Shown here: piece after piece, positions 16,447 to 26,356 of the stretch
Numbering within the stretch: the first letter of the stretch is position 1
How the letters are laid out: every line of letters starts with the position of its first letter
Assembly: GCA_026398275.1 (NCBI GenBank)
Contig: JAPLTF010000111.1
Span: 1 to 48,937 of the forward strand
Origin: Verrucomicrobiota bacterium
GTDB taxonomy: Bacteria; Verrucomicrobiota; Verrucomicrobiia; Chthoniobacterales; Terrimicrobiaceae
DNA length: 48,937 nt
Reading direction: 5' to 3'
Notes under the pieces: generated by a model
Database searches by the model: none
The model's input: only the letters and a program-made list of their open reading frames with translations
Told to the model about the DNA's origin: nothing
Position numbers and translations under genes: made by a program

Positions 16447-16878
16447 CCCGCAGTATTTTCAGATTTTCCCCCCCGCGCACACGGCGGCACCGTCCGGAAA
16501 ACGCATGACAAAAGCATGACAACGGATTTCCTTTTTGTGCATTTCCGAGCAAAAGGCGCTTTTTTTCACTTGCATAACACGCACAGGGGAAGCACAATAG
16601 CGCACACGCCGGAAGGAATGCGGGAAATCGCTGAATATCACCATTTTTATCGCCCATTTTTCGCGTGTGGCCGAAGTTGGCGCGAAAGTTGAATTGTTGG
16701 AGCGAAAGGTAGAGAATACCCGCGATGCCTCGCTGGTTCTTGTTCTCTCTCGTTCGCCATGAGGCCACGTTCGCCCTAGACGCGATCACAGCAATCCTGC
16801 CGTCGACAGGATTATCTGGTGGCGGCGGGATAATAATCGGCAGGGTGGGTTACGCCGCCGCGCTCGGAACATTCATGA
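16447..16878. other. Intergenic stretch without a supported gene
   Basis: About 430 nt between the RadC operon control region and the end of the URO-D-like gene. Open frames here have no protein-like pattern. A 7-bp hairpin (AATCCTG at 16793, CAGGATT at 16806) is visible, but no T run follows it. Confidence 0.5.
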
Positions 16879-17941
16879 TCAGCGATGTAGCTGATGTTGA
16901 TAGGGGATGAGCGGATAATTCGCGTAGCGTTTGAAGGCATCATACTGCCGCTGGGCTTGGGCTTCAGTCATGCCGATCGACTCGGGCTGCTGGTAGGCCT
17001 TGACCATGAAGCCTCCCCCATGGTTGCCGAGCTTCCAAATCTGGTGGTGCGCCTCCTCCTCGATGGCGTCCAGATCGCCGGCCGTCACCGTTTTCTGGAT
17101 GTCCACGGGGTTCCAGAAGCAGATGCGCCCGCCGTAGTGCTCTCCCAACCAGTCGATTCCCATGAGTTCGGGCTGATCGAGCTGTAGGACATCACATCCC
17201 GCCTCGACGAACATGTCCATGTAGCTGCGGACATGCCCGCAGCAATGGTGGATGAAGTGCATCCCTTGGGTGCAGGGCGTCAATCGTCTGTTTGTATCGG
17301 GGAAAGTAGAGGCTGCGGAATGTGGCGGGGCTGACGAAAGGGGTCGCGTTGGTGCCCATGTCATCCCATGTGATCACGCCATCCACCCCGGCGGCGGCAT
17401 AATGCTCGATCATGGCCAGGCGGATCCGCGTGATCTGGTCGAGCACCGCCGCAAGTTCATTCTGGCATTCAGCGTTGTCCATGAACCAATTCTCAATGCC
17501 CCGGAGATCGATGAGCTGAAGCATGTAGGAGGGGATCGGAGCGTAAACGTATTTTCCCCCGGCGTGGGCGCGGGCCACGTTCTCCTTCATGCCCTGATAA
17601 CGCCACGGGGCCGAGAAATCCGGAAACTGGTAGCTGTCGAGAAGTTGCCAGCCGTCGCCGAGCGGAAACCTGATCGCCTCGCCCAGAGCCGTGTTGATCG
17701 TTTGGCGGGTATCCCCCCATTCCGTGACCCATTCCGTGACACCGGGCTGCGGCAGATACTTGGGATCCGTCGCGTAGCTCGCAAAAGCGAAATCCGTCTC
17801 GTCCCAGATTTTTCCGTTGAGAGGATCGGTGAGAAAATGAAGCCCGATGCGTGGCGGCTCGCGGAATTCGATGCAGCGGGTGATGATTTCCCGCGAAGTC
17901 ATACCGGTCTCATTTGACTTTTCGATGCTGGTGATTTTCAT
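16879..17941 (-). pseudogene. Uroporphyrinogen decarboxylase (URO-D) family gene, frameshifted
   Basis: Two overlapping frames together give one URO-D-like protein of about 354 aa. Frame one (from 17941) carries SREIITRCIEFREPPRIGLH and ITWDDMGTNATPFVSPATF. Frame two continues with GMHFIHHCCGHVRSYMDMFV and GCDVLQLDQPELMGID. The switch falls in the run of three G (plus strand) near 17265-17272: removing one base joins IDALH to QGM and on to HFIHHCCGH. It may be a real inactivating shift or a sequencing error. In carbohydrate loci, URO-D-like proteins are probably not haem enzymes; a methyl-transfer or lyase role is often suggested. It is last in the operon with GH35, GH9 and MFS. Confidence 0.75.
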
Positions 17942-17965
17942 AAGCGAACAGGCGTCTGTGGCTTC

Positions 17966-19312
17966 TCACGGCTTCGCTGGCAGACTGGTGACAGGTTCCC
18001 GCGCCTCGACGGCTGGTGTTTGGGTCATGACCCGGTGATGGATGAGGAACATCACGAGACCAACCGTGCTCATGCCGATGCCGATGCAGAACCCGACAAC
18101 GAAATTGTGACCCAAGGCGAAAATCGACCAACCGGCAATCAGACCGAGCGTGGCGTTGTAAAAATTGCGGATGCAGGAGTTGGTTGAGGTGTAGGAACCG
18201 ATGTCCTGCCGTGGAGCGGATTTGTAGATCATCATGTCGGCACCGGCGTAAAGCGGTGCGATCAACGTTGTGGCGAGCGAAAGAACAATGAGTCCGCTCT
18301 TGTCGTGCACGTTCAGCACCCAGAGAAAGCAGGCGACCTGTCCGGCAAAAAAAAGGAAGACCACCCGAAGTCCCCCGAAGCGGTCAATGACCCAGCCGAT
18401 GGGGTAGGCCAGCACCATGTTGAGCAACCCCGCCCAGGAGAGAGCCTGAAAGATTTCGCCCTTTTCGAGGTGGAGTGTCTCTTTCGCCCAGAACCACACC
18501 CAGGCGGTATTCATGGCCGTGTAGCTGCTGATCATGGCCACTCCGGCCATCAGCCAGAAGATGCGTTTGTCTTCGGCGGCGACTTTGAAGGTGGACCAGA
18601 TTTTGAAAGGTTCTTTCGCCGGGTAGCGAATCGGGGGCTCCTTGATCCACCAGGCGCAAATCGTGGTAAACGTCATGATCCCCGCTCCCAGTGCAAATGG
18701 CACCCAGGTCGCGATTTCATTCAGATCGCCTGCATAGCGCATCGCCACGAATCCGGCCAGGCCACCGGCAACCGTGAGAACGGAATTTGCACGGGCAAGA
18801 ACCACCTTGGGCACGCAATCAATGCTCAGCAGCGGGAACGTGCTGGCCTTGATGTCCATGAAGAACATCTTGGTCAGATATAGCGCAACGAGCACCCAGA
18901 GCAGGTGGGCCTCATCGAAAACCGGAAACAAGGCGATGCTGGCGATGATGAATGGGGCGGAAAGGAAAAGGAATGGCTTCCGGCGTCCGATGGGGCTGAC
19001 GGTGTGATCGCTTTTCCAGGAAAAATACATCACCAGAAATGAGAGCGCATAAGTGTTCGCGGAGTTCATGGTGGCTTGGATGTTTTCCCGCAGCCCCAAC
19101 TCCAGAAGGCGCAACGCGGTAAGCGGGACGACCACTGTGCCCACAACCCCCCAGCCGATGTTGCAAAGCCCGATAAGCGCGATATTCCGCCACATGAGCG
19201 GCTTGTTGGCGTAGTAGGCCACCAACTCCGGGGATTGTTGTTCCGCCGGGATGTCGGAGGCAGGAGGTGCGCTCATGGGACGGTCCGCATTGTCCTGGGA
19301 GGAAATCCTCAT
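17966..19312 (-). CDS. MFS sugar transporter (GPH-like)
   Basis: A 448-aa integral membrane protein with about twelve hydrophobic segments and a cytoplasmic N-terminal tail of about 40 residues. The loop SDHTVSPIGRRKPFL is the usual signature of the glycoside-pentoside-hexuronide/SLC45-like MFS carriers, and IGWVIDRFGGLR resembles the repeat motif of the second half. It would import an oligosaccharide or monosaccharide with a cation. Its ATG overlaps the GH9 stop by 4 bp, so transporter and cytoplasmic glycosidases are made together. The substrate is not fixed by sequence. Confidence 0.88.
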   Translation of the reverse strand: MRISSQDNADRPMSAPPASDIPAEQQSPELVAYYANKPLMWRNIALIGLCNIGWGVVGTVVVPLTALRLLELGLRENIQATMNSANTYALSFLVMYFSWKSDHTVSPIGRRKPFLFLSAPFIIASIALFPVFDEAHLLWVLVALYLTKMFFMDIKASTFPLLSIDCVPKVVLARANSVLTVAGGLAGFVAMRYAGDLNEIATWVPFALGAGIMTFTTICAWWIKEPPIRYPAKEPFKIWSTFKVAAEDKRIFWLMAGVAMISSYTAMNTAWVWFWAKETLHLEKGEIFQALSWAGLLNMVLAYPIGWVIDRFGGLRVVFLFFAGQVACFLWVLNVHDKSGLIVLSLATTLIAPLYAGADMMIYKSAPRQDIGSYTSTNSCIRNFYNATLGLIAGWSIFALGHNFVVGFCIGIGMSTVGLVMFLIHHRVMTQTPAVEAREPVTSLPAKP

Positions 19313-21135
19313 CGTGTTTTTTCCATTTTAGCACCGCCGCTCTGAGCGAGCAGTGAGGTCACCGACATAAACCAGGCCGTGGTGTTCAACCAGGTTTCTT
19401 CACAGGCGGCATCGTAGCCACCGATTTCACTGAGTCCGCCGCGAATGACATTCCCGGCACCGGCTCCGCCATAATCGGCTCCGCCCCCGCTCAGGATGCC
19501 GGTGGCGATACCCCATAAGACATCACGATCATCCTCATGAACGAAGAGAGGTTTTTTAGTGGAATGCCGCCGGCCGACCCCGGCCATGTAACTCATCGCA
19601 AATGGATTCACGCCGAGCACCCATTGCACCTGGCGCTCGGCAATGGTCCTAAGCTCCGCATCTTTTAAAATAGAAGCTCCGAGAGCGCAAAGATAACCGG
19701 CCACAAGGAACCATGCGTTGAGTCCACCGGGAGCCTCCGGAGGAAGAGCGCCTGGCTTGCCGCCATCCGTGCGATACTGGGGCATCTGCCCGTAGGCCCC
19801 GCTTGTCCGAATCTGCTCCTTGAGGCCCTGGAAGAAACGACCCAGCGAGGAACGTGTTTCTTTCGCCAATCCGCCACGGGGATGATCCCGCAAGTAACGC
19901 AGAAGCGGAATGACATAGGCAAAGGGCGTGTCGATCAAAATGCGGTCGTCAGTCTTGGAGGGATTGGCTTCCAGACACACGAAGTTGGGTGCCGCACGAA
20001 ACCAGCCTTCCGGGCTTTGCAGGGCCAGAACCCCGCGCAGTCCTTTTTCCGCCTCGCGCAAATGTCCTCCCTTGGGATGGACTTTGTGCAAGTCGAGATG
20101 AGCCTGGGCAATGGCGGCTTCCGTATAGATCCATTGGGCGGGCAGGGGAGTCTGCTTTGCGAGCCAGCCGAGTGTGCGCCTGACAGCCGCCGTCACACGC
20201 CGGGCGAGTTCCCCGTCGAAGGGGGCAACCTGTGCGGCAAACTTGGCCATGCAGGCGGCGGTCTGGGCAAAATACATTTCCGGAGTTGACGGGCAGAGGC
20301 TCTTCAATCCCATCAGGCGGTTGACTCCGCCCGGACGCCATTCATCGAGCAGCCATCGTGCGTCCTCGGTGAGGACGTCGTAAGTGTGAAACCCGTTGTA
20401 GGCCCACGGTGACATCAACCAGCGCCCGGAGGCAGGATCGCGGCGCTTTTTCCAATCCAGAACGGCATAGTAGAAACTGCCGTCCTCTTTCTGCATTTTC
20501 AAAAACCACTCTACCTCCCACCATGCTTCGGCGAGAAGGAACGGCAGCGGCTCATTGGCGCCAGACCAGCCGGGGCGCAAGGTTTCCCATGTCTCACAGA
20601 GCGCATCCACGCCAGACCAGGCCATGAAGATCCATTTGTTGTCGTCGTGAGCGTCGTGCCAGCCACCGGTGACATCCACATTTTTGATGGGCTTCCCAAA
20701 GTCCTTCTGGCGCGTGCTGCGGATCACCCCATCGTGCGTGTGGCAGAGGACGCCGCACCGTTTCCGATGAAAATGCTTGGCAGCTTTTTCTGCGAGTTCA
20801 GCATGGAGATCGGGCCGGATGCTTATCTCAACGGCTGCCTCGTAGCCGGAGCCCGTGTGTGCCCAGAGCCGCCATTTGCCGAGCTCTTGAAAGCCCGAGA
20901 AATCCGCCCGCCAGCAATGCCTTCCCCACTGCTGACCTGCGTAGGTCAAGTTGCACGCGAATCGCGTGTGGTGGTGGTCAGGCCCTTGGATTTCAAAATT
21001 GCCGTTTGCGGCCGGAGGCCCGCAGGAGATGACAGCGAACTTCGCGCCCCCGGCAGCATACCCCGCCTGGCATTCATGAATCACCAGATCGGCCTCCAAT
21101 GAGGGATCGACGGGGATGGCGCTTATTCCAGCCAT
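19309..21135 (-). CDS. Glycoside hydrolase family 9 protein, cytoplasmic
   Basis: A 608-aa GH9-type enzyme. The N-terminal 110 residues look like the Ig-like domain that precedes many GH9 catalytic modules. The catalytic (alpha/alpha)6 part shows VTGGWHDAHDDNKW (DAHD at 161-164, against the usual DAGD), a QWVLGVNPFAMSYMAGVG block near the end, and EETWLNTTAWF with Glu579/580 as likely general acid. No signal peptide is present, unlike secreted cellulases, so a role on imported oligosaccharides is likely. The frame runs open upstream, but ATG 21135 shares one base with the GH35 stop (TAATG) and gives the domain-proper length. Confidence 0.85.
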   Translation of the reverse strand: MAGISAIPVDPSLEADLVIHECQAGYAAGGAKFAVISCGPPAANGNFEIQGPDHHHTRFACNLTYAGQQWGRHCWRADFSGFQELGKWRLWAHTGSGYEAAVEISIRPDLHAELAEKAAKHFHRKRCGVLCHTHDGVIRSTRQKDFGKPIKNVDVTGGWHDAHDDNKWIFMAWSGVDALCETWETLRPGWSGANEPLPFLLAEAWWEVEWFLKMQKEDGSFYYAVLDWKKRRDPASGRWLMSPWAYNGFHTYDVLTEDARWLLDEWRPGGVNRLMGLKSLCPSTPEMYFAQTAACMAKFAAQVAPFDGELARRVTAAVRRTLGWLAKQTPLPAQWIYTEAAIAQAHLDLHKVHPKGGHLREAEKGLRGVLALQSPEGWFRAAPNFVCLEANPSKTDDRILIDTPFAYVIPLLRYLRDHPRGGLAKETRSSLGRFFQGLKEQIRTSGAYGQMPQYRTDGGKPGALPPEAPGGLNAWFLVAGYLCALGASILKDAELRTIAERQVQWVLGVNPFAMSYMAGVGRRHSTKKPLFVHEDDRDVLWGIATGILSGGGADYGGAGAGNVIRGGLSEIGGYDAACEETWLNTTAWFMSVTSLLAQSGGAKMEKTR

Positions 21136-23279
21136 TAGACAACACGGAACACGCTTGCTGATTTTCGATCGAGGTCCATTTCGACGCTGCCGCTTTCGAG
21201 CGGGATCGTCGCCCCGGAGTCGAGATCGATCAGGCTCTTTGCCACGGAATCGGCCAACGTGATTTTGACCCGGGCGGCAACGGGATAGTGGTTGAGCGCA
21301 AAAAGAATCCGATCCTGCGGTCCTTGGTGGAGGATCGCGCTGCAGAGGTTGCGGGGCTGCGCATAGACGCGGTGGCCGCCTTCCGACTTCATGTTTTTTC
21401 CGGTGTTCCAATCGACCCAGGAGACGTCCTCGGTCACTTCCATGTGCGCGTGCGCCGGAGCCGTTTCCTGATCGAGAATGGCCGCGAGCCATGCGATGGA
21501 TTCCAGGCAATCCTCCTCCGGCAGGCCGCGCCCCAAGCCCTCCTCGACCCACCAAATTGTTCCACCGGCTTTCGCGATGGCGCGATCGGTATCCTCCGGG
21601 AATCCGCCGAGGAAATCCATCGGGGCTCCGAGATCGTTACGGACAGGCCAAGGGCCTGAGACCACCAGTTTGCCGCCCTTGCCCACATACTGCTCCAGTG
21701 CCCGTGCTGTTTCGCGGTGAATGATGGGTGATCCGGGAAGAATGGCAAACGGCGTCGCCTCCGGCGTCAACTTTGCCGCCGAATGGAGCGGATCGATTAC
21801 CGCCGCTTGGCGTCCGGTGTGTTCGACTACTCGGAACAGCCCCTCGTATTCCATCGAAGCCTTGCCGCACAGAATACCGTCCACCACCGGCTCGCCAACA
21901 TAGAGTGCGTTGTCATTGCAAGGCGAGGGATCGCCGAGATACGAATGAGTGTGACTGGTCAGATCGTAGATGATGGCAAGATCGGTGGCGGGATCCAAAT
22001 CGTCCCAGCCTTTGACGGTCTCGCAGGCGAGTTTTTTCACCGTCTTCAGCACGGCGAGGCTGGGGCGCTCGTGGCCGTGAGAACTCACCGGGGCGTCGCC
22101 CCAGCAATCGCGGTCGTGGAACATGAACCATGAGATCGCCTTGCAGCCCTGCGCCAGTGCGCAGAGCGCCATGAAGCGCATGTGGTCGTCGGACACACGC
22201 CCCGTGAGCACCTTCATCCACGTGCCGGACATGAACTCTGCCGACCAGGTGTAGCGTAACGTCGCGTTCATCAACTTGAGCACGCGGGCCATGGATTGAT
22301 AGCCGGAGTAGCTCATGAAAACCCCGCGGTAGAAATCGTAACCCGCTATGCCGAGAGGGCCGGTGGCCTTCTCAAACTCTGACATACGCGTCGGCACGCC
22401 CTCGGGGCGATGCGGGTTGAAGTTTGTCATAAAGGTTACGTCTTTCACGCCGTTAGCCTCATGCATTTCCCTGATGATCCCGATGTATTTCGACATCGCC
22501 CAGGTCTTGAAGTCACACCAATCGGCGTAGTAGGCAAAGTCGTCACCGATGACGTCCGGCACCGAGCGCGGTGCGAGCACGTCCTCGATGGCTGCGTATT
22601 TTTGGGGATACGGAAGTGCGTCGGCGGACCCGTATTTCTCGGTCAGAAACTGGTGATAGAAGCCACCACGCCCGACATTCACCGGGTTGTAATCGGAGGC
22701 CAGCATCCCGTCCTGGACGATGTAGCTCACCTCGTTGTCGAGGTTCACCATCGTGATGAAACCGCCGTTGGATTTCAAACGCGGTTTAATGATCTTGTCC
22801 ACCTCGGTGATCCACTTCCGGCACCAATCGAGATACTCGGGATGCAGGTAGGAAGGCTGTGAACCCTCGCGCTTCCCGATCCAATAGCCCTGAGTTGTGC
22901 GGTTCTGGTAGTCCCAACACATGATGTTCGGATCTCCCATCACCAACCATTCCGGATAAGCCCCGTGGATCATTTCATTGCAGCAAAATGGGCCGCAGCG
23001 AAAATTCAATTCGAGACCGAGTTCCTGCACCAAATCCAGAAAGTGGAGCAGATTGAGGCTCGGATTCGTTCTGCCCTCAAAGTCCAAGACGCCGGCGGGA
23101 TGATCCGCACTCGGCGGGCCGACGAGATGCGTCGCCCACTGAACATAGGTCGTCACGTTTTTGAGCCCAGCCTCCTTGAACTTGAGAAGGATCGGCTTCC
23201 AGTAGCGGGCCTCGAGGCGGAAGTATTGGATTTCGCCGCCGAAGATATCGGCGCAGTGGTGGGATGGTTTGGATTTCAT
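21135..23279 (-). CDS. Glycoside hydrolase family 35-like beta-galactosidase, cytoplasmic
   Basis: A 714-aa retaining glycosidase. The N-terminus has the GH35 pattern FGGEIQYFRLEARYWKP and TTYVQWATHL. The likely acid/base is Glu183 in VNLDNEV and the nucleophile Glu348 in TWSAEFMSGTW. The C-terminal 200 residues are mixed, beta-sandwich-like. There is no signal peptide. It is the first gene of the minus-strand operon GH35-GH9-MFS-URO-D, divergent from the GntR/LacI-type regulator at 23361, which probably controls it. GH42 or another clan-A beta-galactosidase family is the alternative. Confidence 0.85.
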   Translation of the reverse strand: MKSKPSHHCADIFGGEIQYFRLEARYWKPILLKFKEAGLKNVTTYVQWATHLVGPPSADHPAGVLDFEGRTNPSLNLLHFLDLVQELGLELNFRCGPFCCNEMIHGAYPEWLVMGDPNIMCWDYQNRTTQGYWIGKREGSQPSYLHPEYLDWCRKWITEVDKIIKPRLKSNGGFITMVNLDNEVSYIVQDGMLASDYNPVNVGRGGFYHQFLTEKYGSADALPYPQKYAAIEDVLAPRSVPDVIGDDFAYYADWCDFKTWAMSKYIGIIREMHEANGVKDVTFMTNFNPHRPEGVPTRMSEFEKATGPLGIAGYDFYRGVFMSYSGYQSMARVLKLMNATLRYTWSAEFMSGTWMKVLTGRVSDDHMRFMALCALAQGCKAISWFMFHDRDCWGDAPVSSHGHERPSLAVLKTVKKLACETVKGWDDLDPATDLAIIYDLTSHTHSYLGDPSPCNDNALYVGEPVVDGILCGKASMEYEGLFRVVEHTGRQAAVIDPLHSAAKLTPEATPFAILPGSPIIHRETARALEQYVGKGGKLVVSGPWPVRNDLGAPMDFLGGFPEDTDRAIAKAGGTIWWVEEGLGRGLPEEDCLESIAWLAAILDQETAPAHAHMEVTEDVSWVDWNTGKNMKSEGGHRVYAQPRNLCSAILHQGPQDRILFALNHYPVAARVKITLADSVAKSLIDLDSGATIPLESGSVEMDLDRKSASVFRVV

Positions 23280-23327
23280 CAGGTGAAGTTGGTGATCAAA
23301 AAGAATGTCGGAAAAACTTATTGCTTT

Positions 23328-23337
23328 TAGCTAGCTA
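23328..23337. promoter_or_regulatory. TAGCTAGCTA palindrome in the divergent promoter region
   Basis: The 81-nt gap 23280-23360 separates the GH35 operon from its regulator. A perfect 10-bp palindrome lies at its centre and fits the position of a GntR operator. A palindrome of this length will also occur by chance, so support is moderate to weak. Confidence 0.35.
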
Positions 23338-23360
23338 TTAGTATTCCATTGAGGCGTCAA

Positions 23361-24440
23361 ATGAAAAAGCGCCTTCACGAAGAAATTTACGGCGAGTTGC
23401 GGCAGGAAATCCTCTCAAAGCGGAAGCCGGGCGAGTGCCTTCCGTCCGAGGCGGAGCTTGCCAAGCGTTTCGGGGTGAGTGTTGTAACTCTTCGCAATGC
23501 CACGCTGGGGTTGGAAGCCGATGGGTTTGTGAACCGCGTCTCAGGGATCGGCGTTCTGGTCTGCGACCGGAAAGCGCACGGTCGTCTCGCCTTGGTCAGC
23601 CGCGACGTGGCATTTGATCCCCGACCGCTCTATTTTCACCTGCGTTTCACCCCGCTGCTCCAGCGGAATCTGCTTCAGGCCGGATGGAAAACGGTGACGC
23701 ATCTGCAAATGGATTCCGACCCGGGTAGTTTGGACGATTTGCGGGACGGGATGGCGCGGGGGCGCTATACGGCTGTCGTTTGGACGATCGGCGACGTGCC
23801 AAAAGATATTCGCGCCCATGCCGCCAAGCATAGTGTGACAGTGCTCGGAGGAACAGACTGCCATCTCGTGAAAGTGGACTACGATGCGATGATCAAGGAA
23901 GGAGTGGATCATCTTGTTCGCAGCGGATGCCGCCGGATCGCCGGCCTATTCTCCGGGCCGCCAACGGAATTTCCGGAACCGGACGACCGGCATGCCTCAC
24001 GTGTTTTCAACGAACGTCTGGCTCACCACGGTCTCTCGGCGCCTCCGGGGTTGGTTGTTCAGGATACCGAAGCGCGGCTCACCGGAAGTGGCTGGCAGGG
24101 ATTCCGCGATCTGTGGTCGGCCTCACGGGAGCGCCCGGATGGGCTGCTGGTGCTCGACGACGTTCTTTACCACGATGCGGCCCGGGCCATCTTGGAACTG
24201 GGCATCCAAGTCCCCTCCCGGCTGCGGATCGTCACCCACTCGAACCGTGGCGACGACTTTGTGCATCCGTTTCCCGTCAGCCTGCTGGAGGTGGACCCCG
24301 AAGAAATGGCCGCCGCCGCCGCAGAATTTGTGATGCAAACACTCGAAGGTGGCGGCGCACGACCGCAGGATCTTCCCGTTCGATTGATTCCTGCTCAGCA
24401 GAAAAATGCGAGCATAGCCAGCGCGACTGCTCCGGTCTGA
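23361..24440 (+). CDS. GntR-type HTH / LacI-type sensor transcriptional regulator (1)
   Basis: A 359-aa regulator. Residues 1-70 form a GntR winged helix: LHEEIYGELRQEIL, then LPSEAELAKRFGVSVVTLRNATLGLEADGF. The rest is a periplasmic-binding-protein-like effector domain of LacI type (DGLLVLDDVLYHDAARAILE and IVTHSNRGDD). The effector is probably a sugar. The frame starts earlier with TTG at 23349, but ATG 23361 has GAGG 6 nt upstream, so I place the start there. It is divergent from GH35 and followed 12 nt later by GH36, so it may repress both sides. Confidence 0.9.
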   Translation: MKKRLHEEIYGELRQEILSKRKPGECLPSEAELAKRFGVSVVTLRNATLGLEADGFVNRVSGIGVLVCDRKAHGRLALVSRDVAFDPRPLYFHLRFTPLLQRNLLQAGWKTVTHLQMDSDPGSLDDLRDGMARGRYTAVVWTIGDVPKDIRAHAAKHSVTVLGGTDCHLVKVDYDAMIKEGVDHLVRSGCRRIAGLFSGPPTEFPEPDDRHASRVFNERLAHHGLSAPPGLVVQDTEARLTGSGWQGFRDLWSASRERPDGLLVLDDVLYHDAARAILELGIQVPSRLRIVTHSNRGDDFVHPFPVSLLEVDPEEMAAAAAEFVMQTLEGGGARPQDLPVRLIPAQQKNASIASATAPV

Positions 24441-24452
24441 GCCCACTTGTAT

Positions 24453-26324
24453 ATGACAACCATCGAACTTCTTCACGCCGGCGAACCGTGTGGATGGAGC
24501 GGACTTGCTCCACTCGCCACCGGACTTGATGCCACCTTCCTCGCCAGCAAGCTGGTCGTCGATAAATGCGAAACCGATTTCGTTATCGCCCACGCGGAAA
24601 TTACCAACACAGGTTCAGATCCCGTCCGCATCAAGGGCATCCGCTGGACCAATCCCGGCCGGAGCGAGCACACGTTGAAATTCGCGCAGGAGCACGATCC
24701 GCACTATTTCTCAACGGAAAACTACCGCGCTGATTACTTTGGCACAGGCACCTGTATCGGCGACGCCTTTTCCGCGCCCCTGCCGAACGCGACCGTCGAA
24801 CTCGGCTGGTCGGAGGACGAGGCTTTTCCTGGCCTGTTCGTCGGCGCGGTGGAAAAACCTCTCGGCCTCTTCTGCGCGGCGATGACGCAGCAAACATTCC
24901 ACCTCCTTTTCCGCCTGCGGGGCCGCAACCACAAAGGCGAGTGGTTTTTTGAAATCGACGAGTATCACAGCCTGCCCGACGGCCTCCTGATCCAACCCGG
25001 CGAAACCCTGCGCGGCGAAAATCTGTTCTTCGGACTCTGCCGGACTAACAACCCGCAGCAAGCCAGCGTCGAATACGAAAAACAACTTGAATCCCGGGGC
25101 GTCTATGAGCGCCGCAAGCTCAATCCGCTCGCCGATCAGCGGATCTGGTGCAGTTGGAATTACGATTTCTTCGCCAACATCACCGAGGGAGATGTGATGC
25201 GGCAGATCCCGATCATCCGCGAGAATTTTCCAAACGTGAAATTCATCCAGCTCGACGACGGCTACCAAAAGGAAATTGTCCCCGGTGCCCGTGCGATGAT
25301 CGACCTGGTGTATGACGGCGTGGACCCCTTCGACCCCGTGAAATTCCCATGTGGCGCGAAGGGGCTCGCCGACCAGATCAAGGCCGAGGGATTCCGTCCC
25401 GCCATCTGGCTCGGTCTGTGGGCATCCAAAGTCTCACGTATGGTTCAGGAGAACCCCGATTGGGTTCTGAAGGACGAGATGGGACGCCCGATGATCTTCG
25501 ACGCCTGGTATGGCGGCACCTGCGTGCTCGATGCCTCGCTGGTCGAGGTGCAGGAATACTTCGAGCATGTCGCGGAAACCGTCTTTGGAAAGTGGGGCTA
25601 CGAAGGCGTGAAGCTCGACTTTTCCTCCTTCGCCTTCGAAGGCAAACGCAATCTCCTTCGCGGCCCGCTCACCCCGCTCGAAGCCAAAAATCGCCTCCTC
25701 GCCTCCTTCCGCAAGTATCTTCCCAAAGACGGCTTCTTCGGCTGGTGCGTAGTCTGCGGCACCGGGCATCCGCTGGTTGGACTCGAAGCGGATTACTTCC
25801 GAAACGCCGAGGATATAGGCAAAGGCAACTGGGACCTCGCGCGCCGCATCGCGCTCTGGACACTCAATACCAATCTCCTCATGCGCCGCCGCCCGGTCTT
25901 TCCGAACATCGACTCCGTCGGCTGGAGCCCTGACTTTGACGACACCGCCTGGCAGAGCTGGCTCAACCTCTGCGCGATTAGCGGAGCCGCCATCGAAATC
26001 TCGGGCGATCTCGCCAAGCTTCCGCCTGAACGCATCCAACGGATGGCGAAAACCATGGAACTCTCAGACCCCCACCGCCTGCTCACCTGCCCCGATTTTC
26101 AGCGCGGCCGCGTTCACCAGCCGCCCGCTTTCTGGGTGGCCGAGGGACCAAGTGACCGGCTTTTGGCTATCTTCAACTGGAAAGATGAGCCCGCCACGCT
26201 GGCCTGCCCGCTCACCCAGTCCGGTGCGAAGGTTGTCGACGTCTGGACCGGAAAGCCCGTTGCCAACCCCCAAGCCATCACGTTGGCGGCCCATGAATCC
26301 GTTCTCTGGCGACTTCCGGGGTAG
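24453..26324 (+). CDS. Glycoside hydrolase family 36-like alpha-galactosidase, cytoplasmic
   Basis: A 623-aa clan-D enzyme. An N-terminal beta-sandwich domain is followed by the barrel with WCSWNYDF at 232-239, QLDDGYQ at 266-272, the nucleophile Asp389 in GVKLDF, and the acid/base Asp454 in DYFRNAEDIG. A C-terminal beta domain ends in LAAHESVLWRLPG. There is no signal peptide. ATG 24453 is chosen over the TTG two codons earlier. It lies directly after the regulator and probably removes alpha-galactosyl groups from imported sugars. Related families GH31 and GH27 are less likely. Confidence 0.87.
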   Translation: MTTIELLHAGEPCGWSGLAPLATGLDATFLASKLVVDKCETDFVIAHAEITNTGSDPVRIKGIRWTNPGRSEHTLKFAQEHDPHYFSTENYRADYFGTGTCIGDAFSAPLPNATVELGWSEDEAFPGLFVGAVEKPLGLFCAAMTQQTFHLLFRLRGRNHKGEWFFEIDEYHSLPDGLLIQPGETLRGENLFFGLCRTNNPQQASVEYEKQLESRGVYERRKLNPLADQRIWCSWNYDFFANITEGDVMRQIPIIRENFPNVKFIQLDDGYQKEIVPGARAMIDLVYDGVDPFDPVKFPCGAKGLADQIKAEGFRPAIWLGLWASKVSRMVQENPDWVLKDEMGRPMIFDAWYGGTCVLDASLVEVQEYFEHVAETVFGKWGYEGVKLDFSSFAFEGKRNLLRGPLTPLEAKNRLLASFRKYLPKDGFFGWCVVCGTGHPLVGLEADYFRNAEDIGKGNWDLARRIALWTLNTNLLMRRRPVFPNIDSVGWSPDFDDTAWQSWLNLCAISGAAIEISGDLAKLPPERIQRMAKTMELSDPHRLLTCPDFQRGRVHQPPAFWVAEGPSDRLLAIFNWKDEPATLACPLTQSGAKVVDVWTGKPVANPQAITLAAHESVLWRLPG

Positions 26325-26356
26325 TCCCCGTTGAAAATCAAATCAATAAAATCCCA

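Noticed and set aside
21136-21555. N-terminal extension of the GH9 protein
   Set aside because: It lies over the end of the GH35 gene; the TAATG overlap at 21135 marks the true start.
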